Shown here piece after piece: positions 37,801 to 58,794 of a stretch of 64,000 bases of DNA. The notes under the pieces were generated by a model. The model was not told where the DNA came from and searched no databases. It saw only the letters and a program-made list of their open reading frames with translations. The stretch's first letter is position 1. The number at the start of each line of letters is the position of its first letter. The translations under genes and the position numbers were made by a program. The stretch spans positions 28,396,789-28,460,788 of the forward strand of contig NC_066837.1 in the NCBI RefSeq assembly GCF_001640805.2, written 5' to 3'. This DNA is from Lates calcarifer. Lineage: Eukaryota > Chordata > Actinopteri > Centropomidae.

Positions 37801-40800
37801 AACAAAATCAAAAGAGTTATGTAACAGAGTAAATGCCATTCTGATGTTGGAACAAGGAACTCATATTGTGTATTTACATCAGCTTCAGGCCAGGTCAGAG
37901 ACTCATAGTTGTAGTAATAACAACGGCCATGGAACTCGGTCCAGCCTTCAGGACACACAATTGCCTGTGCTGTGAACATCAAACAAACAAACAAAAAATT
38001 CATACATGGCAGACAATTTAGCACAGTATTCTGGATTCAAATCCACACTATGAACTTTTCTCTCTTCTCCTTTTCTACTGCCATGGGAGAACTCATATAT
38101 CTCATTTCTGTTCAAGCATTGGAAAAGGAAAGTTCTTAATTTCTTCATAAACCAAATTGCTTCAGGGTGTGCTGAAAGTGCTTCTAAAAACTGACAAGAC
38201 TAACTGAACTTTTAGAGCCTCTTTATGTCATATCAGTGTCATGATAAAAATAAGATGCCAGTAGAGATGAATGCCTTGAAAAAGTAGAACTCTGAGTGTG
38301 TAGAAAAACACAATGTAACAAAGAATTCATAAGCTTTCTCTCATTCTGAATGTATTTTCTTTTACATTGTAAACCTCTTTTATTTGCTGTCAAGTAAAGA
38401 CAAAGATGGACTTACGGACATTGGAGTTCTTCACACAGATGGAGGCAAAGCCACCAACGTTGCACGGGGAGTTGCTCCATGCCTCTGTGAGAAGAAAAGA
38501 TTAGAAAAAGGACACGACAGTAATGGAGCAGTTACATAACTGTGCAGATAATAAATCCCCAAACTCACACCAGAGGCTTTGACTTTTCATTCTGAAAATG
38601 AAGTCCATGTGTGAGATGAAATCATTTCTAAAGAGTCACTGTTGTTTTTGTTCTACTGGCTACAGGCCATTTATACTGTGTATTGTTGAGGTCCCTGGAA
38701 TATCGTGTGTGTGTTTTCTTACCATACGTATTGAGCAATAGGCAGGGGTTGCTGCTGTCTGGGGACTCACTGCCCCAGCTGTTATTGTAAAACCAGGAAC
38801 CATCAATCCATAACCACTGGTCCTGGAGGAAAAACACATCAACACATCATTATCAGTGCTTTGTTGTGCAGCAGAGAGTAACTTAAAATTAAAAAATCAA
38901 ATACACAAAGGGAAATATGTTTATGTTTATGTAATTCTGTATTTAAACTGGTTAACATACTATTAGCAGTTGCAACACTGAGCTGCAAACATGTAATATA
39001 TATACTGTGTAATAATAATATGTATACTGAGTACTGTGACATTAAAAAATACCACAAATATAGTATACAGCTGTTATTTTACAGCTAGAGCTCTTCTCTA
39101 CCAAGGAAAGTATTGTCATTTAATGAAAAAAAAAGTAAAAACACCTAAATATATCACATATTACTATTTCTAAAAGATTACATAATGTTATGACTTTTAA
39201 CACGACACATTTAAATACAGTAAAATCATGTAATTTTTATGTGATTTTAACAAATATTATTTGCATTTTTAAAAACCATCACAATGTAAATTTTTCATAA
39301 AAATGGCAGTTTAAAAATGTTTAAAAACATTGTTTTTTTTTTTTTTTACAGTGCATGAGTCCATATTAACGTTACCTGATTTACCCTGACATCTTCAGTA
39401 TAAATGTCACCACCTCGATCAACAAAAAATGTCATAAAAACCTAATTATATTACTGAAACGTCTTAAACAAGTCCCATTTATTCTGTTGATTGTCTCTAA
39501 AATCTTTATTTCTTTGTGGTGCTGCAGATTGCTATCACCATGGCTAATAATACCACATCATGTTTTCCTTCGTACCTGTAGGTAGAAACCACCCAGCCAA
39601 GCGTTCTGATTGCCATTATTGCTGGTGAGCTGCTGGAGGAAACCGTACTCCTGAGCGCTGTGGACAGAGACCAGCATGGAGTCCATCATGGCACAGTTTG
39701 ACTGGTGGAGGAGAAACAGGGCAGAGGGACAAAAAGAGACCCATTAAAGTCTGAATATCTAAACTGCATGTAGCTAAAGCCTTGAGGTTAAAATAGACAG
39801 GAAATGCTCTTAATTTAGACTCAAATTTGATATCAAATGGGTGTACACTATGTAAGAAATCCAAATGATTTGATTTAGGAAATCAAAGTACAATGCTCAA
39901 ACTACAATTACAATATAGAATTGATGCTGAAAATAAACAAAAACCCAGAAAGATGTTCCTCTTCACAGAAAAAACACTGCACATACAGAACACATACAGA
40001 ACACTGCTCTGCACATTTAATTTCATTTTGTTGTAATTTATAGTCATTTTGAATTTAGACCCAGTGATTCAAAATTATATTTTTGACCGATAGAAGCTAT
40101 AAATATTGTGTTTTAGTTTGAATGAATTAAAATTAGATAATCTATAGTCAAGTTTTCAAATCTACTTTTAAACAGATATTACTTTACAGTGGCTTTAAAA
40201 AGTGAAGAACTAATCAGCCTGTCTGTACTATGGCTTTACTTACTTTCTCTGCAACTATATATACTGTATATTAAAAAAAACACAACACTGAATAAGTGAG
40301 GCTCCAATGTAATATTGAAATTAGATTAATAATGTACAATATGTACAGTATTTGTGGTCTTGCAGTATTTACCTGAGCCTGAGGCCAGGTCATGTCCTCA
40401 TTCACAAAGCTGTAGCAACGTCCCTGGAACACCTCCCATCCTTCAGGACACATCATCTGGCTTGGTGAAGGAGTAGTGTATACTGTGGTTTGTGGTGTCG
40501 TGGTTCCAGGAGATGTAGTGATACAACAAGTAATTGATGTGGATGGAATGTAATTTGGATAAGTGGTCATTGTGGGAGAACTGTCATTGTAAAGCCCTGT
40601 CACTGTGACTGTTGTGAGTGGAGTTGTAGTAGTCATAGACTCTACAGAAGGAGGCACTGTAAGGAAAAGAATTCAAGTCTGTATTACTTCAAAAAATGTC
40701 ACCATATTAACCAAATCAAATAATATTTGCCTTCACAAAATCAATATGCCTTTAAAACAGCAATATGACCCTTATTAGTATATATGATAACGTTAGGCTC

Positions 40801-42726
40801 ACCTGAAGGGGAAAAGTATGTTTAGCAGAGGAAGCAGAGCCCCAACCTCATGAAAATGGAAGAACAACTCAACACGAAATTCTAAAAAGCGTTCTTTCAT
40901 AGACCACCAATACTGATGTCAAGGCCTTTTCACATGTGGAATACAGATCACCCTATCCCTCTTCTCATGAGCGAATCCTGTACTACATTTTCATCAAACT
41001 GAAAGTGTAAACATAGAAAAACAAAACCGTAACACTGGAACTTAACTTGCTTACATGCTGTTTTAAAAAGCATTTTGTTTGACATTCATGATATCCATGC
41101 TAGGTGAAAAAAAGAGGTTTTTAAGTACTAATTTTTTATGAGAAGAATGTCCTCAGTAACTTAAAAGTGGGTCATCCACAGTGTTTTGTGTTTTATTGAA
41201 GTGACTTTATTTTCTTTGTGTATAATGAACAATAATTAAGTAATAATTTACTACTGTACTCTTAAGAAGTCAGAATAAAACACAGACCCTGTACGGATCA
41301 CCAGTCCATCGCAGGGCCAACATATAAGGACAAACAATCATTCACACTCTCATTCACACCTACAGGCAATTCAGAGTCACCAAGTAACCTAATGCATGTC
41401 TTTGGACTGTGGGAGGAAGCTGGAGTACCTGGAGAGAACCCACGCAGGTGACATGTGAACTCCACACAGAAAAGTCCTGGTGAACCAGGGCTTGAACCCA
41501 GAACCTGTTGTGAGGTGACAGTGCTAACCACTGCACCACTGTCTCGCCCCTAATTAAATCATTAGAATCACAATTAAATAACATTGGTTGATGTAACTGA
41601 ATAACCACACACACCTCTGCACAAATCAGTCTGGTCCATTATAACTTAAATAAACAGACTATACTGTCTGTTTATGTGGGAGACATTGGATCTATCATAA
41701 TTATACTAATCCAATCCATATGTTATCCAGTCCATTTATTAATCCTCACACGCTCCAGCTGATATTCCACTTCAGCCAGCCTTCTTGCATTTTGTGTTGT
41801 CATGCATACATGAACTAAAATAGCAGGCACACCTGGAGACGCCCACACAGTCCACGCACCCAAGACCTACATCCTTGCACCTGTCATTGTGCTTGAATGA
41901 TTGACATAGGGCCTTTAAAATGTGCTGATCACAACCTGAGTGCACTTGTGCATCACTGCAACAACTACATCAGAATCAGTTTTCTGCCCATTGAATAAAA
42001 AAATATGACTCACTCTTATGCTGTGTCTAAAAGAATTGATTTCTTGCCTTCCAGGGTAGAAAAAGACATAATTGTGGCTAACATATTAGCAAGCATTCGC
42101 CTACATACCCCTCTAGCAGACACTGAGCAAAATTAGCACTGGGAAATATTTGTATCTTTAGCTACTAGCTGTTTGACAGTCAAAACGAGCTAGAGGCTGA
42201 CTTTGTCTCTCAGTTGTTTGATGCTGTGTACAGTGGTTCTATGAAAGCCTGCTGTCTCTGAAGACAAGGCTGGTGAATGCTAAAGGCCAGAAAATCAAAA
42301 CAATGAGCCAGATGAGGTAAAATAGCTCTGTTAGAGCTGGGGGACCTGATCTGGGTGATAGTTCTCTGTGGGTGGGTCCTTACTACAAGCAATATCTTTC
42401 ACATTATAGAACCATCTGATCCATTGTTAAATGGAAAATGTTAAATAAATATTTTAAAATAAAGTTAATCATTATAGCTTGAAAAGTGTGTTGGACCATA
42501 ATTGGAGGTACATTCTTTTCAGAAAAAAATCATTTTTTCATTCAAACTTTCTCGCTAAATTTACAATTATTTTTGCCATAAAATGTATTTACTTCATAGA
42601 GAACTGGGTCAAACAAAGCAAGGGATGTAAATGTATGTATTAGGCTAGTGTGAGTCACATACCTGATGCAGCCCTGACAGAGAGGACAACACCCAGGAGA
42701 AGAGAGAGGACAAGAGATGACTTCAT
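34205..42726 (-). CDS. Secreted tandem C-type lectin-domain protein with mucin-like segment
   Basis: Nine coding exons: 42,663-42,726, 40,373-40,656, 39,576-39,701, 38,723-38,822, 38,416-38,484, 37,878-37,969, 36,467-36,592, 35,173-35,272 and 34,205-34,272. All introns are GT-AG and the phase closes throughout, giving 342 aa. Residues 1 to about 20 are a signal peptide (MKSSLVLSLLLG). Residues 28-88 are rich in Thr, Pro and Ser, as in O-glycosylated mucin stalks. Domain 1 (about 91-214) and domain 2 (about 220-342) are long-form C-type lectin domains. Each has six fold cysteines (CPEGW, RCY, NCA, NPC, then SPC or YDC, then ICV or FCV) and a WLGG core. The EPN/QPD sugar motif is missing (ESP in domain 1, SQD region in domain 2) and WND is replaced by WSN, so classic calcium-dependent sugar binding is unlikely. 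There is no membrane segment after domain 2. It is probably a soluble recognition protein; the ligand is unknown. Confidence 0.85.
34762..34822. repeat. (GT)n microsatellite in last lectin intron
   Basis: A long GT run with two short interruptions, between exons at 35,173 and 34,272. Confidence 0.95.
35735..35895. repeat. Common teleost interspersed repeat, fragment D
   Basis: Contains 'acatgttaattagcaagc', 'gagccagactagctgtttcc' and 'catttccagtcttaaaat'. Same family as fragments at 2.6, 7.5 and 30.4 kb, inserted in a lectin intron. Confidence 0.6.
36022..36118. repeat. Intronic repeat, copy 1 of 2
   Basis: The segment starting 'tgccttgaaaaagtagaa' and running through 'caatgtaac' and 'aaagaattc' is repeated at 38,272-38,362 in the same orientation, with small indels. 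The two copies lie in non-equivalent introns of the lectin gene. Confidence 0.75.
37464..37524. repeat. 11-bp minisatellite in lectin intron
   Basis: The unit AAAAGTACTGT is repeated four times, directly after text (gaggtgggtcgagtagccaa) that looks like the end of a common teleost interspersed repeat. The array probably grew from that repeat. Confidence 0.85.
38272..38362. repeat. Intronic repeat, copy 2 of 2
   Basis: Partner of the segment at 36,022-36,118. It shares 'tgccttgaaaaagtagaa', 'tgagtgtgt', 'caatgtaac', 'aaagaattc' and 'taagc' in order. Confidence 0.75.
41288..41552. mobile_element. LINE-type 3' repeat fragment, copy 3 (longest)
   Basis: Runs from 'atcaccagtccatcgcaggg' through 'gtctttggactgtgggagga', 'gagagaacccacgcagg' and 'ctccacacagaaaagtcctg' to 'gctaaccactgcaccactgt'. 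Same family and orientation as copies at 21.1 and 22.2 kb. It sits in the first coding intron of the lectin gene. Confidence 0.7.
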
Positions 42727-42743
42727 GGTGATGAATGATGGAT

Positions 42744-42834
42744 TCTTGCCATAGAAGAAAAGATTCATCACTTAGCACTTAAAATTCCATATTATGGTTC
42801 TGGTGGAGTGGAAAAGATGGTAGAAAGGCTTACC
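42744..42834 (-). other. Likely 5' UTR intron of the lectin gene
   Basis: On the minus strand a non-coding first exon ending ACAAG is followed by gtaagc, an excellent donor (exon edge at 42,834). An acceptor-like 'atggcaag' precedes AATCC, 18 bases upstream of the ATG (exon edge at 42,744). The coordinates give the two flanking exon edges. Confidence 0.45.
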
Positions 42835-42892
42835 TTGTTCTGGTGAAAGAGAAATGGTCTCCCGCAAGGAGATCCCAAACTGCACAGGGTGC

Positions 42893-42898
42893 TTTATA
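42893..42898 (-). promoter_or_regulatory. TATA box of the lectin gene
   Basis: TATAAA on the minus strand (in ACTATAAAGC), about 60 bases upstream of the inferred 5' UTR splice donor. It puts transcription start near 42,865. Confidence 0.55.
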
Positions 42899-43617
42899 GT
42901 CCTGTATCACCTTTACACATTTCAGTGTAATATGTACTTAACATGCATGTGATAAAACTAATCAGCACGTCTACATTCTGGTATCAATTTATCAGTGTTT
43001 GTTCTACTAGTTTCCAGAAACTGCTGTAAGGAAAATGCATTTGAGTTTTGCTTCACTTCAGTTAAAATGCTTCCCATTTTAACCGACATTAAACAGAGTA
43101 GGAGGAAAAAAACAGAACTCAATTTAAGTCCTGAGATTTAAATTCAGTTTGTACTTTATTTGTGAACAGAGCTGTAATTAATAGCAAGCACCAACAACAA
43201 TGAAAACTTGAAGTTTGCATGCAGTGTTTTTGGATGATTTTTTGTTCTGAGGTGATGACGTGAGTCGTGGACCTAAAGTAGCACCTGCAAACTTTGGCTG
43301 CTGGGAAATGAACTAAATGGGCAGCTAATCAGCAAGTGAAGGTCAAAACCGTTGTTCCTGAAGGTGCACCCAACGTGATTTACCATATTTGCTGTACACA
43401 CATTGGTAATTTCTTTGTCACGGGAGAAACGTCACCAAATATTCCATAACATATCATTTCCCATTTAAGGCAACAAACAAACAATATTTTATAATAACTT
43501 ATTTCCAACATATTTACTTTACAGTTGTGTTTCAGTCCTCAATGCTTTTGTTAACAAACCTGCAATAAATTATTTGTTTTGTTTGTTGTTGTTGTTTTTT
43601 TTTATTGTATTTTGTTT

Positions 43618-43735
43618 TGTCAGTCCAGAGTCCTGTACTACAAAACAAGGTTACTGGCTTATCACAGTAACTTAAGGAGTAACTTAGAGACATTGGGTTT
43701 TGCTTCCAGATTAACCCGTACTACCAGAGGTGGGT
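43618..43735. repeat. Possible MITE-like repeat
   Basis: The text 'agtcctgtactacaaaacaa' followed by 'ggttactggcttatca' and 'ccagattaacc' resembles short DNA-transposon-derived repeats common in fish. Only weakly supported. Confidence 0.3.
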
Positions 43736-45356
43736 AGGTTTACCTGAGGTCTGCTGCCATATCAATTAATACTGCACCTCTAAACTGCTCTGAGCAGGTT
43801 ATGGTACCACACCCCTCTGTACACAATCTTGTCACATTTGGGAGACCCAATTGGTATTGGCCTAAGGACTGTGAGGGATTCACTCCACATGGTGTGGGTG
43901 TTTAGAGACTCAGTCAGTCTTAATAATAGAAAAAAGAAAAAAGCAATTATTCTTTATTACTTCAGTAATTATTTCTTGCATTCTCCCTTAAAAATGACAT
44001 ATTGATTACAGGATTTTTTTTACGTTCCAGTTTTTCAATTTCCAATTTCTGTTATTCTAATTTGTAGCATTTATTTCTTGCTGTCAAGCTCAAGTGTTTA
44101 TACAAAACCCATATACTGTCAGGTTCAGCCTGTATGGCAAAAGAACATGGCAAGCTGGTAGCTGCAGCAAAGCAATATTATCCCTCTGAACCACACATAG
44201 GAGATGAATGGAAACTGCATAAAATGATTTCAAACAATTGATATATTACAAAAAGTGTGGACCCTGAGCTGCCTCCAGGGTCAGAGGTGACTACCCCCTC
44301 TACTCCCTCCATTACAGGTTTTTCTTTGTTATGGTCAACTGCTCTGCTTGTGAAAATGTGGCCTTCTGTTTTTCTAAGTTCAGCCTTTTTTTTCTATAAG
44401 TATCTGTCCTCAGTATTATGATAACTACTATTGTATAATATTTCATATTTCATCCTGACTTGTTTCCAGGTGTACTTTCCACTGGGGCTGGCAGCTGAAA
44501 TATTGTGAGAATGGATTTGCTGTTTAACATGAGAGTATTTGATGATGTGAAAATACGTAAGGGCCAATCATTTTAATAATAAAGTTTAAATGCAAATGAA
44601 ATATTTTATGAAAAGTTTATCCAAATGACATACATTTCTTCACATGGAATACAAATATATCTAGGCTACCCATGTAGGCATGAACAGGTCTTACCAAAAC
44701 CACTCTACCTTTCATATCTGAAGGTCATGCGACATGAAAAAGCTGTCTGGAAAAAAAAGATGTCCAACCACCACACCAACAGTTATTAAGAAGTGCAATA
44801 AAGCCCCATAAGTCCAAGCGCAAGTATATTTATAACTGTGTTTTTGACCAACACAAAACAATATATTTTAAGTGTCCTTATATTTAAGTCATATCACAAA
44901 TTAAGATTATAGAGAACATATGAGAGTAAGGCTTTATTTAGGAATTCATTCGGTCAGTGAGCCTCCCTGGCTTTGTTGGCAGCCATGGTGTTGCTGTGAG
45001 AGCCTCTTTAAATTCCTCATAAACTGTCAGAATGAATGTGCACTCTTCATCTGAGAAATACGACACAAAAGCCATTATGTCATTACTCTGCGTTTCTAGA
45101 CATGACCCTTTAATGCACATACACATACACAAACTGATTAAACTGACACCAACTCAACTGTCCGACATCTTAGAAACTGCATCCTGCCACATCTGACGCA
45201 TGAGCTACATATGAGCATTCAAGAGGAACTGTATCACGCTCTTGCTTTGCATTAGTAAGATATATTTAGTTTAGAAAACTTCCCTTGAGTAGGGTGTGCT
45301 GGCAATCAGGGGAAGTTGCAGCATGCTCTTGCTTCTCATAGGTTAGGCACATTATA

Positions 45357-45470
45357 GTTAGGGATGGGAATTGATAAGATTTTATTGACACCAGTGCAAT
45401 AATCACTTCTGCTTATTGCTCCCATTCTTTATCGATTCTCTAAACAATCCCTGATCAATTTTCTGTGTGG
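45357..45470. repeat. Interspersed repeat (gataagatttta type)
   Basis: 'agggatgggaattgataaga' followed by 'cttctgcttattgctcc' and 'tttatcgattctctaaacaa' matches a short non-autonomous element frequent in teleosts. Confidence 0.45.
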
Positions 45471-46044
45471 AAAAAATAGGCCTACACAGGTGTTCAGCAT
45501 CAATGTGTTTCATATCTCTGAGTGTCCTAGAGTACTGAATACTGATACAGCATTTGTTTTCACAAAAATTCTGCTAAACCTGTCTGTGTGGCACTAATGT
45601 TAATTACACATAGAATATTTACCCTCAGTAACAGACAGTGGTACTCTTGTGTATAGTCTCAAGATACATACATTCCTGAAATTAAAGCCCTTGTTGCATA
45701 TAGAGATGTTTCAGCATATTGCTGGTGTTCCCACCCTTGTTGAAATTGCCATTTTACAGACATTACAACTGTTGTCATTGAAATGAAGCCACACAGTATT
45801 TCCCACAGGTTGAGAATCTACTTGTGGTGGTGGGTGTAGGATAACAGTGGAGTGGATCACAGGAATTTTAACATCACTATGGGTGCATTGGTAAGAATGA
45901 AAGGAGACCACTGTTGTTCCAGTTTTTATTCCCACACTGCACACATATTGAGATGAATAGGAGGCTTGCTATGGTTATGGTTTATATCTGAGTGAAAAAC
46001 AAATAAACACAATAATTAATTCAATGTCAATTTACAATTAAATG

Positions 46045-46345
46045 AATATAAGTACTCTGCCTGCCAAAGGATGTAAAATGAGCAGAATTGGCATTTTCCA
46101 CCAAAATGAACAATGGAAAGGAGGAGGATCAGCAGTGTCTGAAATACTCAGACCAGTCCATCTGGCACCAACATGCCACATTAAATTACCTTTCTTCCCA
46201 GTACTGATGCTCGGTTTGAACTTCAGAAGTTTGTCTTGACCATGTTTATATGCCTAAATGCACTGAGTTGCTGCCATGTGATTGGCCATAATGATCAGCT
46301 CAACAGGTATAGATAATGAAATGGCTGGTGAGTATGCAGTATGGA
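46045..46345. mobile_element. Widespread non-autonomous teleost repeat
   Basis: Contains 'aggatcagcagtgtctgaaa', 'ccatctggcaccaacatgcc', 'tgatgctcggtttgaacttc', 'tcttgaccatgtttatatgc' and 'gttgctgccatgtgattggc' in the standard order, ending at a degraded 'aaatggctggtgagtatg'. This element is found in very many fish genomes. The last part is shortened and diverged, so the copy is old. Confidence 0.8.
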
Positions 46346-46689
46346 CTGCATTCCCCTTGTAAGCAAAATGACCAAAATGCATCCCTGTGTATATCTGCAC
46401 ACATGAGTTTGGACCTCAGCTCAGTTCATATAATAAAAGCAATGAAGTTGTGTGAAATGACTCTACACTGATGCTGCAAAGATATTGTAGTCTACAGTGC
46501 CAAGATCACTGATTTACCCAATCTTAATCTTATCACCCACATCATTGCTTATGTGTGTGTATGGGGTGAATGAGCTTGTCATTACTACAAAGTCTTTACC
46601 TAACATGGTGGTTCTTTGATTATGTGGATTAAGATAAGCTTTGTTCATGTAGCATTGTCTGAATAAAACTGACTTGACGTGATCTTAAC

Positions 46690-49471
46690 TTTTATTTCAA
46701 ACCAGAAAATTCCAGAACTTGAATAAATACATTTCCTAACACAGCAATTCAGCTATCTTTTTTTTTCTTTTTTTTTTACAATCATCAGTTAGTAGAAAGA
46801 ACACACAACAAAACAGACAAAATCAGCAATGATCACAAAATGAAGCTGAAATCCATCATTCTTAGATTACACATTAGTAAAACTACAAAACTGAAAGAAT
46901 GAGAGTGTAACAATGGTTACAGATGATGGGGGTTGAATGGGAGGGGGGGTGAGGTATCAAGTGTGATATGAGGACAAGTTAAGAACCTTCTAAGTAAGAC
47001 CTGTTACTGTGAACTAGAGAGACCTGCAAACAAGAACAGGAAAACAATATTCATCCTTTCAACAACAACAAAAAAAGAAGGCATCTTGCTAATTTGGAGA
47101 CCCAAAGACTTCCAATATTAAATAAATAAAGGTGCAATTATCATATGAACAACTACAAACATAATATATAACCATGAAATTAGAATAATCCAATACATTC
47201 TAAAAATACTGCTTATTATTATGAAATGTCATTTAATTTTGCTTCTTTTCACAATAACAACAATTTCTGTTTCTATTTCCAAAAGTTTCCAAATGTTCCT
47301 CTTCCAGACTTTTTTTCATTCCAGTGAGTTATTCCACTTCTACAACCATGCTCGTGGCTCTGTGGAGCTGTACTTGAGACACAGCAGTGCTTTTTAGCTG
47401 AATGCTAAAGTCAGTGTACTGAAACACTCACTATGACAATGTTAACACAATGAACTATTTCATGGATTATTACATATTCTATCTGCATTTATTCAAATGA
47501 TTATTTATTTCATCATGTATTATTATTATACATTATAATACAGACATTGAACTTCGGGTCTTTATACAATTCAAAGGATCGTTGACGCCTGGTAAAATAC
47601 ATTCTTTATTCTCCAGTAAAGATCATGATGGACAGGCAGTATGTTTAAGCTTGGAAACAAATGGATGATTTCACCAACAAATGTAAGTATATTACACTCT
47701 TAGCCATTTTATTCATGTAAATTTGTGGCATGTTTCCATCATAGAAATGTTCCCATTTTGCCCCATCTTTACTCAATACAAAACTTGCCTGTCTCCATAA
47801 TCTTTGATATCACTGCTTTGGAGGCAATGATTTAAAGCTATGTAGTTCAGATTACTTTACCATTCAGCATGTATGTTACAATTTGTTATTCCCTTGATTA
47901 ATTTTTAATATTTGCACTCATTTTACCTGAGCTACCTTGAGGAGTTACCTGTGTTTTTTGCGAGTTAAGATTCATGCAAGCTTCTCTTCTGTGTTTATAA
48001 TTATAACGAATACAGCACATAGTGATATTAGGCCAGGAGCTCAGTTAATCTCCACCTATGATCACTGTATCTCTGAAAAAATGATTATGTAAAAAGATGT
48101 CAAAACCTTTCTGTGATCCTTCACAGTGCTGAATTAGTGTTTGACTGAGCATGTCTCCAGTGATCTAACCCAGCACAACAGTGTCAGGCAGTGGCAATCG
48201 AACACTTTAAAATATCTAGGATTTTTTTTATAAATACTATTTGGCCTAGGTTTGATGTGTAAAAATAGGTTTGTTCAGTAACCCAAAATACTCTTTTTGT
48301 ACAATACAATTTGTTGTCTGAGAGCACCACTTTTAACAGCCTGCTTTGAACATTTATACATTATTTCGATATATGAATGTATATTTATGTGAAATATGGT
48401 AACATACAACATTTCCCTTGTTAAGTGCACTCTATTGCGTGATTGGTCCATTTGTACAATATGAGGATAGCATGTGTGAAAAACTTTGGCAGTAGACATG
48501 AAGACACATGAAATGAAAAACACTGAAGAAAGTCATATGTTCAGAGAGAAGTGTTCACTACAGATCAAATATCACACTCATGAATACCTTATTGTGTGTG
48601 TGATGTAGCATTCATTCAGAAGACATCTATACAATAGTCCCACCTCAACACACAACCTAATCTTACTTCTTTAAGGTTATGCAGCCTAAAGTTGAAAACT
48701 TGACAACCTGACAGCTGAAGATCAGCAGGTCTCGACCTTCATGGAAAAGAATCAGAACTTCAATCAAATGATCATTCATCAGTTTTCTAATTAAAATGTA
48801 CGCTGTGATAGCCGACAAACTCTTGCACAAACTCTGATGAACCAATTAAAAGCAGATGAACTACTTAAACCCAGAAAACTTTACATCACAGCTTCCTTTT
48901 GCTGTAATCATAGCATGTAGTCAATCCATCACTTAACTGACCTTGATTTTCATGATGCATTTAGGGAAGTTTGTGAAGAAAATCAGTCGGTCTGTTGGCC
49001 TCTTTCTAGTGTTATTTGAATTGAATATTTTTTATGTATATTTTACACAAGTCTTCCAAATATTAATGCCATAGTGTGACAGAGCTACCAGTGCAGATAC
49101 AGTATATTGAAGCTGTAAATTAAAGCTGTCCACAATGTGGACAGTGACCATTTGAGAACAATGACAAAACAATGATGAAATGGTTCTTCAATGGTTCTTG
49201 TTTGTCAAAGTAAAAGCATTAAAATTCCATGAAGATCCAGGAAGCCCCAAGTAGTAGGCCCTGTGCCTGTATTAATGTACTAAAATGAATATGAAGAAAA
49301 GAAGGAAAAAAGCAAACTGATAGCTTTCAGCTTTTAAGGGACCTAAGTTAATCACTTCAAAAAAGAACGATACCAAAAAAAAAAATCAAAACACTTCAGC
49401 TCTGTGCCTATAGAAAATATAAATCTGACCAAAGTCTTGCAGCACAGGCTGGTGCTCTGAATATTTCCTCC
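46690..49471 (-). other. Probable 3' UTR or flank of the S6 kinase gene
   Basis: No coding signal. Several minus-strand AATAAA hexamers occur (for example at 46,692, 47,489 and 47,606), so the mRNA end cannot be fixed by eye. Confidence 0.4.

Positions 49472-58794
<9,323 letters not shown>

Larger units (their letters stand above)
42900..46690. other. Gene-free stretch between lectin promoter and S6 kinase 3' end
   Basis: No supported exon. It contains fragments of at least three interspersed repeats (43.6, 45.4 and 46.1 kb). The minus-strand frame at 44,938-45,132 is short and has no recognisable domain. Confidence 0.5.

Noticed and set aside
38628..38845. Separate short minus-strand frames around lectin exons
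   Set aside because: They are exon plus intron read-through; the correct coding parts are the spliced exons listed for the lectin gene.
34205..42726. Reading the lectin locus as two neighbouring single-domain genes
   Set aside because: No signal peptide or promoter was found before the second domain, and the exon ending at 38,416 joins the exon at 37,969 in matching phase 1.
44938..45132. Minus-strand frame of 64 codons with a protein-like centre
   Set aside because: Too short, starts in a low-complexity MCMCMC stretch, and no family is recognised.
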